DNA of 64,000 nucleotides from Variovorax sp. HW608 (GTDB lineage Bacteria; Pseudomonadota; Gammaproteobacteria; Burkholderiales; Burkholderiaceae_C). Both the position numbers and the translations under genes were made by a program. Position 1 is the stretch's first letter, and every line of letters starts with the position of its first letter. Positions 51,140 through 59,916 of this stretch are shown here, piece after piece. The notes beneath the pieces were generated by a model. The model was given only the letters and a program-made list of their open reading frames with translations, did no database searches and was not told the DNA's origin. The stretch covers positions 868,001 to 932,000 of the forward strand of contig NZ_LT607803.1 in the NCBI RefSeq assembly GCF_900090195.1. Reading direction: 5' to 3'.

Positions 51140-52219
51140 TCAATCCAATTTGGGCCACCAGGCACGCGCGGGTTCGCGCAGCGCCTGGATCAGCTCACGC
51201 ACGACAGGCGGCGCATCCGGGGGCGCCGGCATCGGCGGGCGCATTGACTGCGGCAGGTCCTGGCCCCAGGCCCAGAGGCCGCCCAGGGTCAAGGGATGGA
51301 AGCCCGTGGGGTAGTCGGCGGTCATCACGTCGCCGTCGGCGTAGTGCTCCCACTCGTCGCCCACCGGATCCTTCCAGTAGTCGTAGAACTGGCTGCCCAG
51401 CAGGTGCCGCCCCATGCCCCAGAAGTGCTCCCAACCCTTGGACCACAGGAACTGCTGTCCTTGGCCGATCGCGTCCAGATCGACCGTCTCGGTCGACACG
51501 TGGAGCATCTTCGGCGCCGGTCCGGCCACCAGCGCAATGGTGTGGTGGTCGGCCGGATCGCTGCCCCGGTCCAGCCTGCAGAACGCGAGGGCCGGGGTCC
51601 CGTCGGGCAGCGTCTGCATGTCCGTCGGGATCAGGCCGAAGCGGCTCATGTACCACATCAGCGTCTCACCAAACAGGGGCGTCTGCAGCACCACGTGGCC
51701 GAAGCGCAGCACGGGTGACGGCGCCACATCGGTGCGAACCCCGGCGTTGATGCGCCTGTTGACGCCGGGCGAGTTGAACTGGGTGATCGCAGCGCGCGTC
51801 GCCACGGGCTGCACCGGCTCGAAGCCGTGAATCAAGTCGACCCGGAATCCGGCAGGATCGAACAGCCGCACACGCACGCCGCCGCCCGGTCCCTCGACCG
51901 CTTCGATGGGTTTGTTCTCGGCCGCCGCGAGTCTGTCGAGATCGGAGCGGCTGCGCGCGACGAGCCCGAACCCGACGAAGGCATCGCGCTCAGAAGGGAT
52001 CAGCTCCACGCCATAAGGCAGGTGGCCATACGAGCGGTAGAAGCGGCTCTTGCTGCCCGCGGATGGACCACAGGGCAGGAGCCCGAAGTCCTGCAGGAAC
52101 GGCTCCATCTTCGCTGCGTCCTTGCGCTCGAACACGACGTGTGCCAAGGCGTCCGCGCGCACGATGGGCTGCGGCCGCTTGAAGGCCGGTTGCATCTGTT
52201 GTGTCTGTTGCTGGCTCAT
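51140..52219 (-). CDS. VOC-family protein, extradiol dioxygenase-like
   Basis: 359 residues from the ATG at 52219 (AAGGAATT site). Two vicinal-oxygen-chelate modules are visible: residues about 25-120 (DALAHVVFERKDAAKMEPFL, GYGVELIPSE) and about 170-320 (RFGHVVLQTPLFGETLMW, DHHTIALVAGP, YADGDVM). Candidate metal ligands are in FGHVVLQ, DHHTIA and DEWEHYAD, as in extradiol dioxygenases such as 2,3-dihydroxybiphenyl dioxygenase. It would cleave a catechol-like intermediate. The exact metal set should be checked by alignment; glyoxalase-like binding proteins have the same fold. Confidence 0.78.
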   Translation of the reverse strand: MSQQQTQQMQPAFKRPQPIVRADALAHVVFERKDAAKMEPFLQDFGLLPCGPSAGSKSRFYRSYGHLPYGVELIPSERDAFVGFGLVARSRSDLDRLAAAENKPIEAVEGPGGGVRVRLFDPAGFRVDLIHGFEPVQPVATRAAITQFNSPGVNRRINAGVRTDVAPSPVLRFGHVVLQTPLFGETLMWYMSRFGLIPTDMQTLPDGTPALAFCRLDRGSDPADHHTIALVAGPAPKMLHVSTETVDLDAIGQGQQFLWSKGWEHFWGMGRHLLGSQFYDYWKDPVGDEWEHYADGDVMTADYPTGFHPLTLGGLWAWGQDLPQSMRPPMPAPPDAPPVVRELIQALREPARAWWPKLD

Positions 52220-52233
52220 TTCAATTCCTTCAC

Positions 52234-53841
52234 TCAAGCACCGCGCACACGGTCGATGACCGCCAGCGCATCGTCAGGCATCGCGTTGCCGCGCCAGGCG
52301 ACATGCTGGTCGGGGCGCACCAGCACGAAGTCGCGCTCGTAGATGCGCCTTGCGTTGGCGTCGCGCACGTCGAGCACCTTCAGCGGCACGCCGCGGCGCT
52401 GCGCCGCCTCGGCCAGCGCAGTCACGCTCGCGTCGGTGAAGCGCACCAGCGTGAACCCGGGCCCGAACATGTCGAACAGGGCGCTCCCATCCTCGAGGAA
52501 CACGTGCGGCGCGCGCACACCCGGCCAGGTACTCGGTACGTAGTCCAGGAAGCGCCACTCGGGTTCGTCGTCCTCGGCGCACACGATCGGCGAGCCCCGG
52601 TAGCGATAGCCGATCTCGATGCCGAGCGACTCGTTCTCGCCATTGCCCAGATCGACGATCAGCTTGCCCAGGGCTGCCCGCGCGGCCGCGCCTTGCGCGC
52701 TATCCTCGTGGATCTGCGGCGTGTAGGCCTGCATGATCTTCAGGCGGATGTCCATGTTCGCGCCGGCCGCTTCGCAATTGCGCAGCCCCACCGGCCGGCG
52801 TTCGGTCTCGATCGTCTCCAGCAGCTTGGGACCCCCCCAGCCCTGCAGCACCGCTGCGAACTTCCAGCCCAGATCCACGGCGTCGCAGATGCCGGTGTTC
52901 ATGCCGTAGCCGCCCGTGGGCATGTACTGGTGAACCGAATCGCCGGCGAGCCACACGCGTTGCTTGCCATAACCCGAGGCGACCACCAGGTGGGGCGTCC
53001 ATGCATTGGCCTGCAGCACCTCGAGCGGAAACTCCATGCCAAGGCAGTCGTAGACGGTTCGCTTGGGATCGATGTCTTTCGGCTCGACCCCTTCCGGGAT
53101 CGCACTGTGCAGCGTCCACGTCTCCCGGTCGTCCTGCGCGATCATCGTGCCGTGCACCGGCGCCTGGTAATGCCAGGCCACTCCGAAGCGCTGCATGAGG
53201 TCCTTGGCCGGCGTACGGAAGTGGACCATGAAGGCGCGAATGATCGCGAAATGACCCTCCAGGCGGATGCCGCCAAGCTGCTCTCGCACCTTGCTGCTGC
53301 CGCCGTCGCAGCCGGCGAGCAACTGGCAGCGCACGGTCTCGCTCTTGCCAGTGGAAACCTCCCGGATCACCGCAGTGACACCGTCGCCATCCTGCTCGAA
53401 GCTCTCGAACGCCCAGCCAAACCGGATGTCGACCTTGCGCTCGAGCAGCACCTCATGCAGCGCGGGCTCCAGCACGACCTGGCTCAGCCGCATGTTGGGC
53501 TCCAGCGGCATCGAGCCGTCGTTGCGCGCCGCAATGTTCTTGCGCGCGTCGTGCACGTTGGGATAACGGAACCGGGCCAGCTCCCACTCGCCAAGCTTCG
53601 TCACCCACGACACGTCCATGACATTCTCGCGCGGCACGGCGATGTCGCGGATGCGCTCGGCCACCCCCAGCCGCCGGAAGTGCTCCATGCTGCGCCCATT
53701 GGTGACGTCCATCTTCGGGTGCCGCGTCGTCGTCGCGTTGCGCTCGACAACGAGCGTGCGAACTCCGCGCGCATGCAGCTCCAGGGCGGTGGCCAGGCCC
53801 ACCGGACCCGCCCCGACAACGAGTACTGGTACCTCGATCAT
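52234..53841 (-). CDS. FAD-dependent aromatic monooxygenase (MhpA/PheA-like)
   Basis: 535 residues with a GGAG site. Class A flavoprotein hydroxylase: FAD dinucleotide motif VGAGPVGLATALELHARG, the DG motif LLAGCDGGSSKVR, and the GD motif VWLAGDSVHQYMPTGGYGMN. The C-terminal 110 residues form the thioredoxin-like domain of 3-(3-hydroxyphenyl)propionate and phenol hydroxylases (FVLVRPDQHVAWRG). It uses NAD(P)H and oxygen to add an ortho hydroxyl. Its gene is followed by the VOC gene after 14 bases; together they are a hydroxylation plus ring-cleavage unit. Confidence 0.9.
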   Translation of the reverse strand: MIEVPVLVVGAGPVGLATALELHARGVRTLVVERNATTTRHPKMDVTNGRSMEHFRRLGVAERIRDIAVPRENVMDVSWVTKLGEWELARFRYPNVHDARKNIAARNDGSMPLEPNMRLSQVVLEPALHEVLLERKVDIRFGWAFESFEQDGDGVTAVIREVSTGKSETVRCQLLAGCDGGSSKVREQLGGIRLEGHFAIIRAFMVHFRTPAKDLMQRFGVAWHYQAPVHGTMIAQDDRETWTLHSAIPEGVEPKDIDPKRTVYDCLGMEFPLEVLQANAWTPHLVVASGYGKQRVWLAGDSVHQYMPTGGYGMNTGICDAVDLGWKFAAVLQGWGGPKLLETIETERRPVGLRNCEAAGANMDIRLKIMQAYTPQIHEDSAQGAAARAALGKLIVDLGNGENESLGIEIGYRYRGSPIVCAEDDEPEWRFLDYVPSTWPGVRAPHVFLEDGSALFDMFGPGFTLVRFTDASVTALAEAAQRRGVPLKVLDVRDANARRIYERDFVLVRPDQHVAWRGNAMPDDALAVIDRVRGA

Positions 53842-53929
53842 GTGTCTCCTTCTTCGTGCGTTCTTGCCGCAGCAATGCGCTGCTGCTTCTCAAGGACACA
53901 GGTGTACCCGCTCGCCGCAAGCCAGTCAA

Positions 53930-53953
53930 CGAAAACTCCACACATGTGGAGTT
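53930..53953. promoter_or_regulatory. 24-base perfect palindrome, candidate TetR operator
   Basis: Two 11-base perfect arms, AAAACTCCACA (53930-53940) and TGTGGAGTTTT (53943-53953), around CA. It lies 89 bases upstream of the monooxygenase ATG and 61 bases downstream of the TetR stop. Symmetry and size fit a TetR-family dimer. A terminator role for the TetR transcript is possible, since the right arm ends in a T-run. Confidence 0.65.
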
Positions 53954-53968
53954 TTAAATTGCGAGGCA

Positions 53969-53989
53969 CTGTGTTGCAACCCGCGCAAC
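53969..53989. repeat. Inverted repeat GTGTTGC-N7-GCAACAC
   Basis: Perfect 7-base arms (53969-53975 and 53983-53989), 25 bases after the TetR stop on the minus strand and next to the 24-base palindrome. It may be a second binding site or an RNA hairpin at the end of the TetR transcript. Confidence 0.4.
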
Positions 53990-54013
53990 ACCCAGACAGC
54001 AGCCTTGACCGGA

Positions 54014-54676
54014 CTACCTGAAGACCGAACGTTCGATCACACGCCAGTACTCGGCGACCGCCGCGGGATTGTCGAGAGAGAACTTCATCGTCGCGCGCAT
54101 CTCGCCTTGCAGCGACGAGGGCACCGACACCATGCCGATCAGCATGTAGTAGATGAGGTCCGGGTCGCCCGCCAGCATGTCGCCGTCGGCTTGCGCCTGG
54201 CGGATCTTCGGGACGATCCGCTCCCTCGCCTTCGACAGAATGTTCCTGACAATCCACCGCAACCGCGGACTGGGCGCATGGTTCTCCTGCAGCATGAAGT
54301 GGTGGAACTCCCTGTGCTCGACCGTGAACTGCAGGAAGGCCTTCACTTCCAGCCGCACCGCGTCGGCCGCCGACTGCTGCTGCGGTTGCGCCTCGGCCGC
54401 CGCCTGCCAGATGGCACCCATCTGCGCGAAAGCCTCCGTCGCCACCGCGCGCCAGAGCGCCGCTTTGTTCTTGAAGTGGTAGGTGATGAGCGTGTACTCG
54501 AGACTCGCGCGCTCGCCGATGCGTCGCACGCTCGCCCCCTCGAAGCCCCGCTCGGCAAACTCGCTCAGCGCTGCGTCGAGAATGGCACGACGTGTTTCGA
54601 TCGCGCGCTTCTGCGGCCGTCTACGGCTTCCCGCCCTCCGTGTGGTTGCGGCTGCCTTGGTGTCTGACTTGGACAT
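54014..54676 (-). CDS. TetR-family transcriptional regulator
   Basis: 220 residues from the ATG at 54676. A basic N-terminal tail (RRAGSRRRPQKRAIETR) leads to the helix-turn-helix (about 25-75: ILDAALSEFAERGFEGASVR, then TLITYHFKNKAALWRAV), followed by a helical ligand domain including HREFHHFMLQENHAPSPRLR. It lies inside the catabolic operon between the hydrolase genes and the monooxygenase, and a 24-base palindrome follows its gene. It probably controls the monooxygenase block. Confidence 0.9.
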   Translation of the reverse strand: MSKSDTKAAATTRRAGSRRRPQKRAIETRRAILDAALSEFAERGFEGASVRRIGERASLEYTLITYHFKNKAALWRAVATEAFAQMGAIWQAAAEAQPQQQSAADAVRLEVKAFLQFTVEHREFHHFMLQENHAPSPRLRWIVRNILSKARERIVPKIRQAQADGDMLAGDPDLIYYMLIGMVSVPSSLQGEMRATMKFSLDNPAAVAEYWRVIERSVFR

Positions 54677-54722
54677 GTGCGTTGAAATGGCAAACCGCAC
54701 GATGGTACTTCCGCCGCCGGGT

Positions 54723-55577
54723 CTAACCGCTCTCCCTCACCGCCGCCTGCAGTGCTTCGCGAACCAAAAGCGGCCGCTCCAGCGGCAGGAAATGGGTCGT
54801 TCCCGGCACGATCTCCGCTCGGGGCGCCAAGGCGCGCGCTTCGGCCCCAACGGTGGATCCCTGCTCCGACGCGAAGATGCGGGTGGGACGGCTCAGCCCA
54901 CCAAACAGCTCGGCAGGCTCATACTCTTGGTACGCGTACATCAGGACTTCCCACTGGGGCCGACAGGCCAGCGACACCTCGTCGGCCGGCGTATCGCGAA
55001 AGCCCGCGGCGGCATAGTCGGCGAGTTGCTCTTCGCTCCAGGTGGCGAAAGCACCACGGCCGCGATAGGACGCCATTGCCGCCGCACGGTCCGGGAACGC
55101 CTCCCGCCTGCGCAAGGTGCCCTTCACCATCGGATCGTCCCACAGCGGCGCCGCCCGCAACTCCTGCGGCAGCAGCACCGGCTCGAAGAGGACGAGCGAA
55201 CGCACGCGCGCCGGGTCTCGTACAGCAGCAATCAGGCTGGTGGTCGCCCCAATCGAATGGCCCCCCAGCACGACCGGCTGGTCCGCAGCCACGTCGAGAA
55301 GGGCCAGCAAGTCCTCGGCATAGCCAGCCCACCGGGTCCAGTTGTCCGGGTCCGCGGGAAGTGTGGAAGCGCCGTGCCCGCGCAGGTCCAGCGCCAGGAT
55401 CCGAATGTCCGACGCCAGCGGCGCCAGAACGCTGCGATAGGTTCGCGCGTTCAGCCCGTTCGCATGCGAGAACACGAGATCGACCGGCCGGTCAGCGGGG
55501 CCGAAGTCGAGCGCTGCCATTTCGCCCCCGCGGCCGGGCAAGTGAAAACGCCGCGTGCGCGGCTCATACGAGCTCAT
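54723..55577 (-). CDS. Alpha/beta-fold hydrolase
   Basis: 284 residues. Nucleophile elbow GGHSIGATTSLIAA (S in GHSIG), catalytic acid and histidine expected in RIFASEQGS and GTTHFLPLERP. The HG loop is HANGLNARTYRSVL and LDLRGHGAS follows. This is the general esterase/C-C hydrolase class, with many meta-cleavage product hydrolases. Its ATG overlaps the stop of the upstream hydrolase (ATGA, 55574-55577), so they are translationally coupled. The open frame extends to 55910 but only from the ATG at 55577 does it align. Confidence 0.86.
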   Translation of the reverse strand: MSSYEPRTRRFHLPGRGGEMAALDFGPADRPVDLVFSHANGLNARTYRSVLAPLASDIRILALDLRGHGASTLPADPDNWTRWAGYAEDLLALLDVAADQPVVLGGHSIGATTSLIAAVRDPARVRSLVLFEPVLLPQELRAAPLWDDPMVKGTLRRREAFPDRAAAMASYRGRGAFATWSEEQLADYAAAGFRDTPADEVSLACRPQWEVLMYAYQEYEPAELFGGLSRPTRIFASEQGSTVGAEARALAPRAEIVPGTTHFLPLERPLLVREALQAAVRESG

Positions 55578-56656
55578 AGATTGCGGGCGATGAAGTCCGC
55601 GATGGCGGGCCGCGCATAGTGGGACCTGTCGTGATTGCAGTGCCCGCTGTCGTCCCAGATCATCCGCGTCACCGGCCCGGACACGGCATCGGCCAGCTGA
55701 TGGGCGTTGCGCACGGGCATCGCCTGGTCCAGTCCGCCGTGCATCACCAGAGTCGGGCACTTGATCTTCTGGGCGTGGCCTTCCAGGTCCATGAACCGGT
55801 AGAACTCGTCGGCCTCCTCCACGGTATGCGAGTCCCCGAGGAACATCAGGCCCCGCCGATTCGCTTCGTCGTAGCTGGCCATCGGCTCCAGCCTCCACAT
55901 CCCGGCCCATGCGACCAGCGCCTTGAGGCGATCGTCCACCGCCGCCGCCTTCGGCGCGAAATAGCCGCCCAGGCTGCGCCCCACGATGCCGATGCGCTGC
56001 GCGTCGATCTCGGGCCGCTTCTCAAGGTAGTCGATCGCGGCGCTGACGGTTTCCTCGAAATGCGGCGTGAGGCGAAGGAAGAACGCGGTCTCGCCCTGGC
56101 CCGGACCATCGAAGGCAAACGTCGCCACACCGCGGGCGAGCAACATGTCGCTGACATTGCGATAGTCGACCTTGGTGGTGTCCAGGCCCCCGATCAGGAT
56201 CGCCACGGGCGCCTTGTCCACGCCCCGCGGCAACCTCAGATACGCCTTGAACTTGTAGTCCTTGTAGGGGAAGAAGACGGTCTCGACAGGCCGATCCAGA
56301 AGCGGCGCCGCCTTCTCGAAGGACTGGTGCTTGCGAATGCTGATCTGCTCCTTCACCGCGACATCGTCGAAGTACAGGTACTGCGCGTAGTGGCGATACA
56401 GGGCTGCGCGGAAGAATTCGTCGCCCGCCGACAGCGAGTGGCCTTCAACGAGCTGCACGTCACCCCTGGCCTCCGCCTGGTCGGCGAAGCGGCTCCACAC
56501 GACGGGCCAACTGGCCCAATCCGTGAGCTGCTCGCCGATCGTGATGAGGTCGCGGTAGTGCACCCCGTCGGCCAGGAAGCGGTCCACGCCGTTGGACACG
56601 ACCATCTTGGGCGTGCGCGAGTCGGCACCGTCAGCCTTGAGCTGTTCTTCTTTCAT
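55574..56656 (-). CDS. Alpha/beta hydrolase of the 2,6-dihydroxypseudooxynicotine hydrolase/FrsA type
   Basis: 360 residues. An N-terminal helical region of about 120 residues precedes the fold: ILIGGLDTTKVDYRN, FDGPGQGETAFF, the nucleophile elbow IVGRSLGGYFAPKAAA, LVMHGGLDQAMPV and the final DDSGHCNHDRSHY with catalytic H. The architecture matches 2,6-dihydroxypseudooxynicotine hydrolase and related C-C hydrolases acting on dihydroxypyridine or aromatic ketones. It is coupled to a second hydrolase by an ATGA overlap. This is the strongest single hint that the operon degrades an N-heteroaromatic compound. Confidence 0.84.
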   Translation of the reverse strand: MKEEQLKADGADSRTPKMVVSNGVDRFLADGVHYRDLITIGEQLTDWASWPVVWSRFADQAEARGDVQLVEGHSLSAGDEFFRAALYRHYAQYLYFDDVAVKEQISIRKHQSFEKAAPLLDRPVETVFFPYKDYKFKAYLRLPRGVDKAPVAILIGGLDTTKVDYRNVSDMLLARGVATFAFDGPGQGETAFFLRLTPHFEETVSAAIDYLEKRPEIDAQRIGIVGRSLGGYFAPKAAAVDDRLKALVAWAGMWRLEPMASYDEANRRGLMFLGDSHTVEEADEFYRFMDLEGHAQKIKCPTLVMHGGLDQAMPVRNAHQLADAVSGPVTRMIWDDSGHCNHDRSHYARPAIADFIARNL

Positions 56657-56771
56657 ACGAATGGCATCCTGATTTCACTGCGAACTGCGCAGCATGATCC
56701 GCGATTCCCTGCTCATCCAGAAATAGCGTTTGCGCATGGGCTCGATCAAGCCGCGGCATCGCGGATGCTTG

Positions 56772-57509
56772 CTAGTGGAAGGCCCTGCCACCATCGACAG
56801 CCAGTGCGGTGCCCGTGATGTAGGAAGCCTGCGGCCCCAGCAGGAACAGGATCGCGTTCGCCACCTCCTCCGGCTGGCCGATACGTTTCAACGCGGCGTT
56901 GTCCCCGGTAAACGACGGCCGCACCCCATCCTGCCTGGATGCGGACGAGTTGAGCAGCGGAGTGTCGATGGCCCCGGGGCACACGGCGTTCACCCGGATG
57001 GCCGGAGCAAGCTCCATTGCCCACACTCGTGTGAGAGCGACCAGGGCACTCTTTGAGGCGGCATACGCACCCGTTCCCGCGTAGGGCCGCAGGCCGATCG
57101 CCGACGAAACGTTCACGATGCTGGCGTCCCGCGCTCTCTTCAATGCAGGGAGCGCGGCCTCGGTCACTCGCAGTGCACCCATGGTGTTCACGTCCAGGAC
57201 CTTGCGCCAAAGACCGCTGTCGCTGGCACCCAGGGCGCCGGTCTTCTCGCTGATGCCCGCGACGTTCGCCAGGCCGTCGATGGGTTCCGATCGCTCGGTA
57301 AAGCTCTCCACCGCACGCGCTACTGCCGCCGCGTCGGAGAGATCGGCCAGGCTCCACGAGAGGTTCGCGTGCGCAAAAGTTGGCGCGTGGAGGTCCAGCA
57401 CGTGCACGATCGCGCCCTGCTCGAGCGCGAGCCGCGCTGTCGCGGCGCCAATTCCGGAAGAGCCTCCGGTCACGAGAATGCGGCGGGAGTGGAGCATGGC
57501 GTGTGTCAT
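56772..57509 (-). CDS. Short-chain dehydrogenase/reductase
   Basis: 245 residues. Cofactor loop TGGSSGIGAATARLALE, NVAGI, catalytic serine in NVSSAIGLRP and YxxxK in YAASKSALVALTRV, and the C-terminal PGAIDTPLL and GTALAVDGGRAFH. It oxidises an alcohol or reduces a carbonyl with NAD(P). The GTG/ATG start at 57509 overlaps the stop of the Bug receptor gene by four bases. It is the fifth gene of the catabolic operon; a 115-base gap precedes the hydrolases. Confidence 0.9.
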   Translation of the reverse strand: MTHAMLHSRRILVTGGSSGIGAATARLALEQGAIVHVLDLHAPTFAHANLSWSLADLSDAAAVARAVESFTERSEPIDGLANVAGISEKTGALGASDSGLWRKVLDVNTMGALRVTEAALPALKRARDASIVNVSSAIGLRPYAGTGAYAASKSALVALTRVWAMELAPAIRVNAVCPGAIDTPLLNSSASRQDGVRPSFTGDNAALKRIGQPEEVANAILFLLGPQASYITGTALAVDGGRAFH

Positions 57510-58492
57510 TCCAGATGGATGTTCTTCTGCTTGATCAGGACCGACCAGCGCTGCGTGTGCTTCTTCATCTCGCTCAGCAACTGCTCGCCCGTTCCGCCTA
57601 CGGGGATGGCGCCCAGGTCGCGGATCCGTGCACTCATCTCAGGCGTTGCGATCACCTTCCCGACCTCGGCCATGATGCGCTGCACGAATGCCGACGGCGT
57701 TCCGGCCCGGGCATAGAGCGCGTGCATGCCGACCAGGTTGATGCTCGGATAACCCAGTTGCGGAAAGGTCGCGACTTCGGGGATCACGCTCAGCCGCTCT
57801 TGCCCCACGACCGCCAGCATGTGCAGGACGCCCTTGTCGGCCTGCGGCTTGACCGCAGAGGGGCCGAAGAACACGCTGTCGATCTCTCCGCCGACCAGGG
57901 CCCGCATCGCTTCTGCCTCGCCCTTGAAGGGCACATGCAGCAGTTCGATACCGGAGGCTTCCTGCAAGAGTTCACCATAAAGATGTGCCACAGATCCAAC
58001 ACCGAATGATCCCAGGCTGTATTTGCCGGGATTGGCTTTCGCATTTCGGATGAAATCTGCGAGCGTGGACACGCCGACCTTCGAATGAACCGAGAACACG
58101 AGCGGCTGGCGAGCGCACTCGCTCACGGGCAAGAAGTCCTTGTACGGGTCGTAGTTGGACTTGCGCAGCAGCGGCGTCAGCACCATGTTGGTCGACGTCA
58201 GCAGGTAGGTGTAGCCGTCCGCCGGCGACTGCATCACATTGTTCACTGCGATCGTCCCGTTGCCGCCGGGTCGGTTGTCGACGAAAACCGAGACGCCCAA
58301 CGCTCGAGACAGGCCATCGCTTATCAAGCGCGCGATCGCGTCTCCCGAGCCTCCGGGAGGAAGCGAGAATACAACTCGAATGGGCCGATTCGGATAGGCA
58401 GCCTCCGAGCGGGTCAAGGGCGACGCGAAGGCAATGCCGCTCGCAACGGCGGCTTTGAGCAGGGTGCGTCGCTCTGATGCGATGTCTTTCAT
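57506..58492 (-). CDS. Bug-family solute receptor with Tat-type signal
   Basis: 328 residues from the ATG at 58492. The signal has twin arginines (ERRTLLKAAVASGIAF), unlike the Sec signals typical of Bug proteins, so it may be exported folded. The Bug core follows: AYPNRPIRVVFSLPPGGSGD, VDNRPGGNGTIAVN and the C-terminal GTGEQLLSEMKKH. It would bind the growth substrate for a transporter whose membrane genes are not in the window. It overlaps the preceding coxM-type stop codon (TAATG) and the following SDR start. Confidence 0.9.
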   Translation of the reverse strand: MKDIASERRTLLKAAVASGIAFASPLTRSEAAYPNRPIRVVFSLPPGGSGDAIARLISDGLSRALGVSVFVDNRPGGNGTIAVNNVMQSPADGYTYLLTSTNMVLTPLLRKSNYDPYKDFLPVSECARQPLVFSVHSKVGVSTLADFIRNAKANPGKYSLGSFGVGSVAHLYGELLQEASGIELLHVPFKGEAEAMRALVGGEIDSVFFGPSAVKPQADKGVLHMLAVVGQERLSVIPEVATFPQLGYPSINLVGMHALYARAGTPSAFVQRIMAEVGKVIATPEMSARIRDLGAIPVGGTGEQLLSEMKKHTQRWSVLIKQKNIHLE

Positions 58493-59388
58493 TATTTGTC
58501 TCCTCCAGCACATTGCATTGCCTCTCTGGCTGCCGCCGATGCGAGGCGAAGCGCCTTTCTCGCGCTCATGCGGCAGAGTTGCCGCTTGGCGGTTTCGCCG
58601 AGCAATCCGTCCTCCACGACGGGCACCTCGGCCGCCAGTACCGCCGCGGCTTTCGCGAGGACCGCGTCATCCAACATTCGGCCCAGCAACACCTGTTCGG
58701 CGGCATGGGCCCGCAGAGCGCAATGCGCGACGCCCGTCGTCGAAAGACGCACAAGCGTGCATTCGCCGCCCGCGGCCATCTTCAAGCGGGCCGCCACGCC
58801 GACCACCGCAAATCGCGAAGCGGGATGCGGGACCTTCACGTATGCGGCGCCCTCGCGTTCGCCGGCGGCCGGGAAGTGCACGCGGACGATGATCTCGTCC
58901 GGCGCGCAAGATGTCGACATGAGCCCCGTCGCCCATTCGAGCGCCGGGATCGACCGCGAGCCGCGCGGCCCCGCCACTTCAATCACCGCATCCAGCGCAA
59001 GCACCGCGGCCGGGTAGTCGGCGGCCGGATCGGCGTTTGCCAGCGATCCGCCGAGGGTTCCAAGGTTGCGCACCTGGGCATCGGCGATCCCGGACGCGAT
59101 CATGGGAAGCGCTGGAACAAGCTGCCTGAGAAGAGCGGATGCCTCGACCTCGTAGTGCGTCGCCATCGCACCCACGGCAACGCCCTGGGACGAGCGCTCG
59201 ACCGTCCGCAAGCTGGCCACACCGGAAAGGTCGACGAGGTGATCCGGCTGGCTCATGCGCAGCTTCATGGTGGGAAGGAGCGACTGCCCTCCCGCCACCA
59301 GCTTCACGTCGCCCTCGAGTTTCCCGAGCAAGGCGAGGACTTCCTCCAGCGTTCGCGGCTGGTGGTAGGCAAATGGAGCCGGGTACAT
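58492..59388 (-). CDS. Molybdenum hydroxylase FAD-binding subunit (CoxM type)
   Basis: 298 residues. The FAD pattern is clear: KLVAGGQSLLPTMKLRMSQP, then ASGIADAQVRNLGTLGGSLA and NADPAADYPAAVLAL. The C-terminal CO_deh_flav_C domain follows VPHPASRFAVVGVAARL. It carries electrons from the 2Fe-2S subunit to an acceptor. It is the third gene of coxL, coxS, coxM and ends in TAA overlapping the Bug receptor start by one base. Confidence 0.92.
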   Translation of the reverse strand: MYPAPFAYHQPRTLEEVLALLGKLEGDVKLVAGGQSLLPTMKLRMSQPDHLVDLSGVASLRTVERSSQGVAVGAMATHYEVEASALLRQLVPALPMIASGIADAQVRNLGTLGGSLANADPAADYPAAVLALDAVIEVAGPRGSRSIPALEWATGLMSTSCAPDEIIVRVHFPAAGEREGAAYVKVPHPASRFAVVGVAARLKMAAGGECTLVRLSTTGVAHCALRAHAAEQVLLGRMLDDAVLAKAAAVLAAEVPVVEDGLLGETAKRQLCRMSARKALRLASAAAREAMQCAGGDK

Positions 59389-59400
59389 GGATTCGGCCGC

Positions 59401-59916
59401 TCAGTTGGAAGTTGTCCCACGCGCGGCATCGCTGCCGTCGGCCATCGCTTTGGCGGCGGCCGTGACGGCGTTCAGGATGCCTCGGTAACCGGTGCACCGG
59501 CAGATGTTTCCATCCAGCTGATGATGGATCTGCTCCTCGGTCGGCATGGGATAGCGAGCCAAGAGCTGAACTGTCGACATGATGAAGCCCGGCGTGCAGA
59601 AGCCGCACTGCAATCCATGGTGATCGCAGAACGCCTGCTGAATGGGATGCAAGTCGCCACCCCGCGCCAGACCTTCAATGGTCGTCACCGAAGCGCCTTG
59701 GGCCCGGACAGCGAGCACCGTGCAGGACTTCACCGCTCGACCGTCCAGCAGAACCGTGCAGGCGCCGCACTGTGTCGTGTCGCAGCCGACATGAGTGCCG
59801 GTCAAGGCCAGCTTCTCGCGCAGCAGATGAACGAGCAGTTGGCGCGGTTCCACCACGACACTTTCATCCTTTTCGTTCACGCGCAGTTCGACGGTTACTA
59901 GATGGTCCTTGCTCAC
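59401..59916 (-). CDS. Molybdenum hydroxylase 2Fe-2S subunit (CoxS type)
   Basis: 171 residues from a GTG at 59916 (GAGGA site), overlapping the coxL stop as GTGA. Two iron-sulfur clusters are visible: the plant-ferredoxin-like one in [20 protein letters not shown] with its fourth cysteine in VKSC, and the helical one in [12 protein letters not shown] and [12 protein letters not shown]. It links the molybdenum site to FAD. Length (about 160-170) is normal. The open frame continues upstream but without similarity. Confidence 0.94.
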   Translation of the reverse strand: MSKDHLVTVELRVNEKDESVVVEPRQLLVHLLREKLALTGTHVGCDTTQCGACTVLLDGRAVKSCTVLAVRAQGASVTTIEGLARGGDLHPIQQAFCDHHGLQCGFCTPGFIMSTVQLLARYPMPTEEQIHHQLDGNICRCTGYRGILNAVTAAAKAMADGSDAARGTTSN

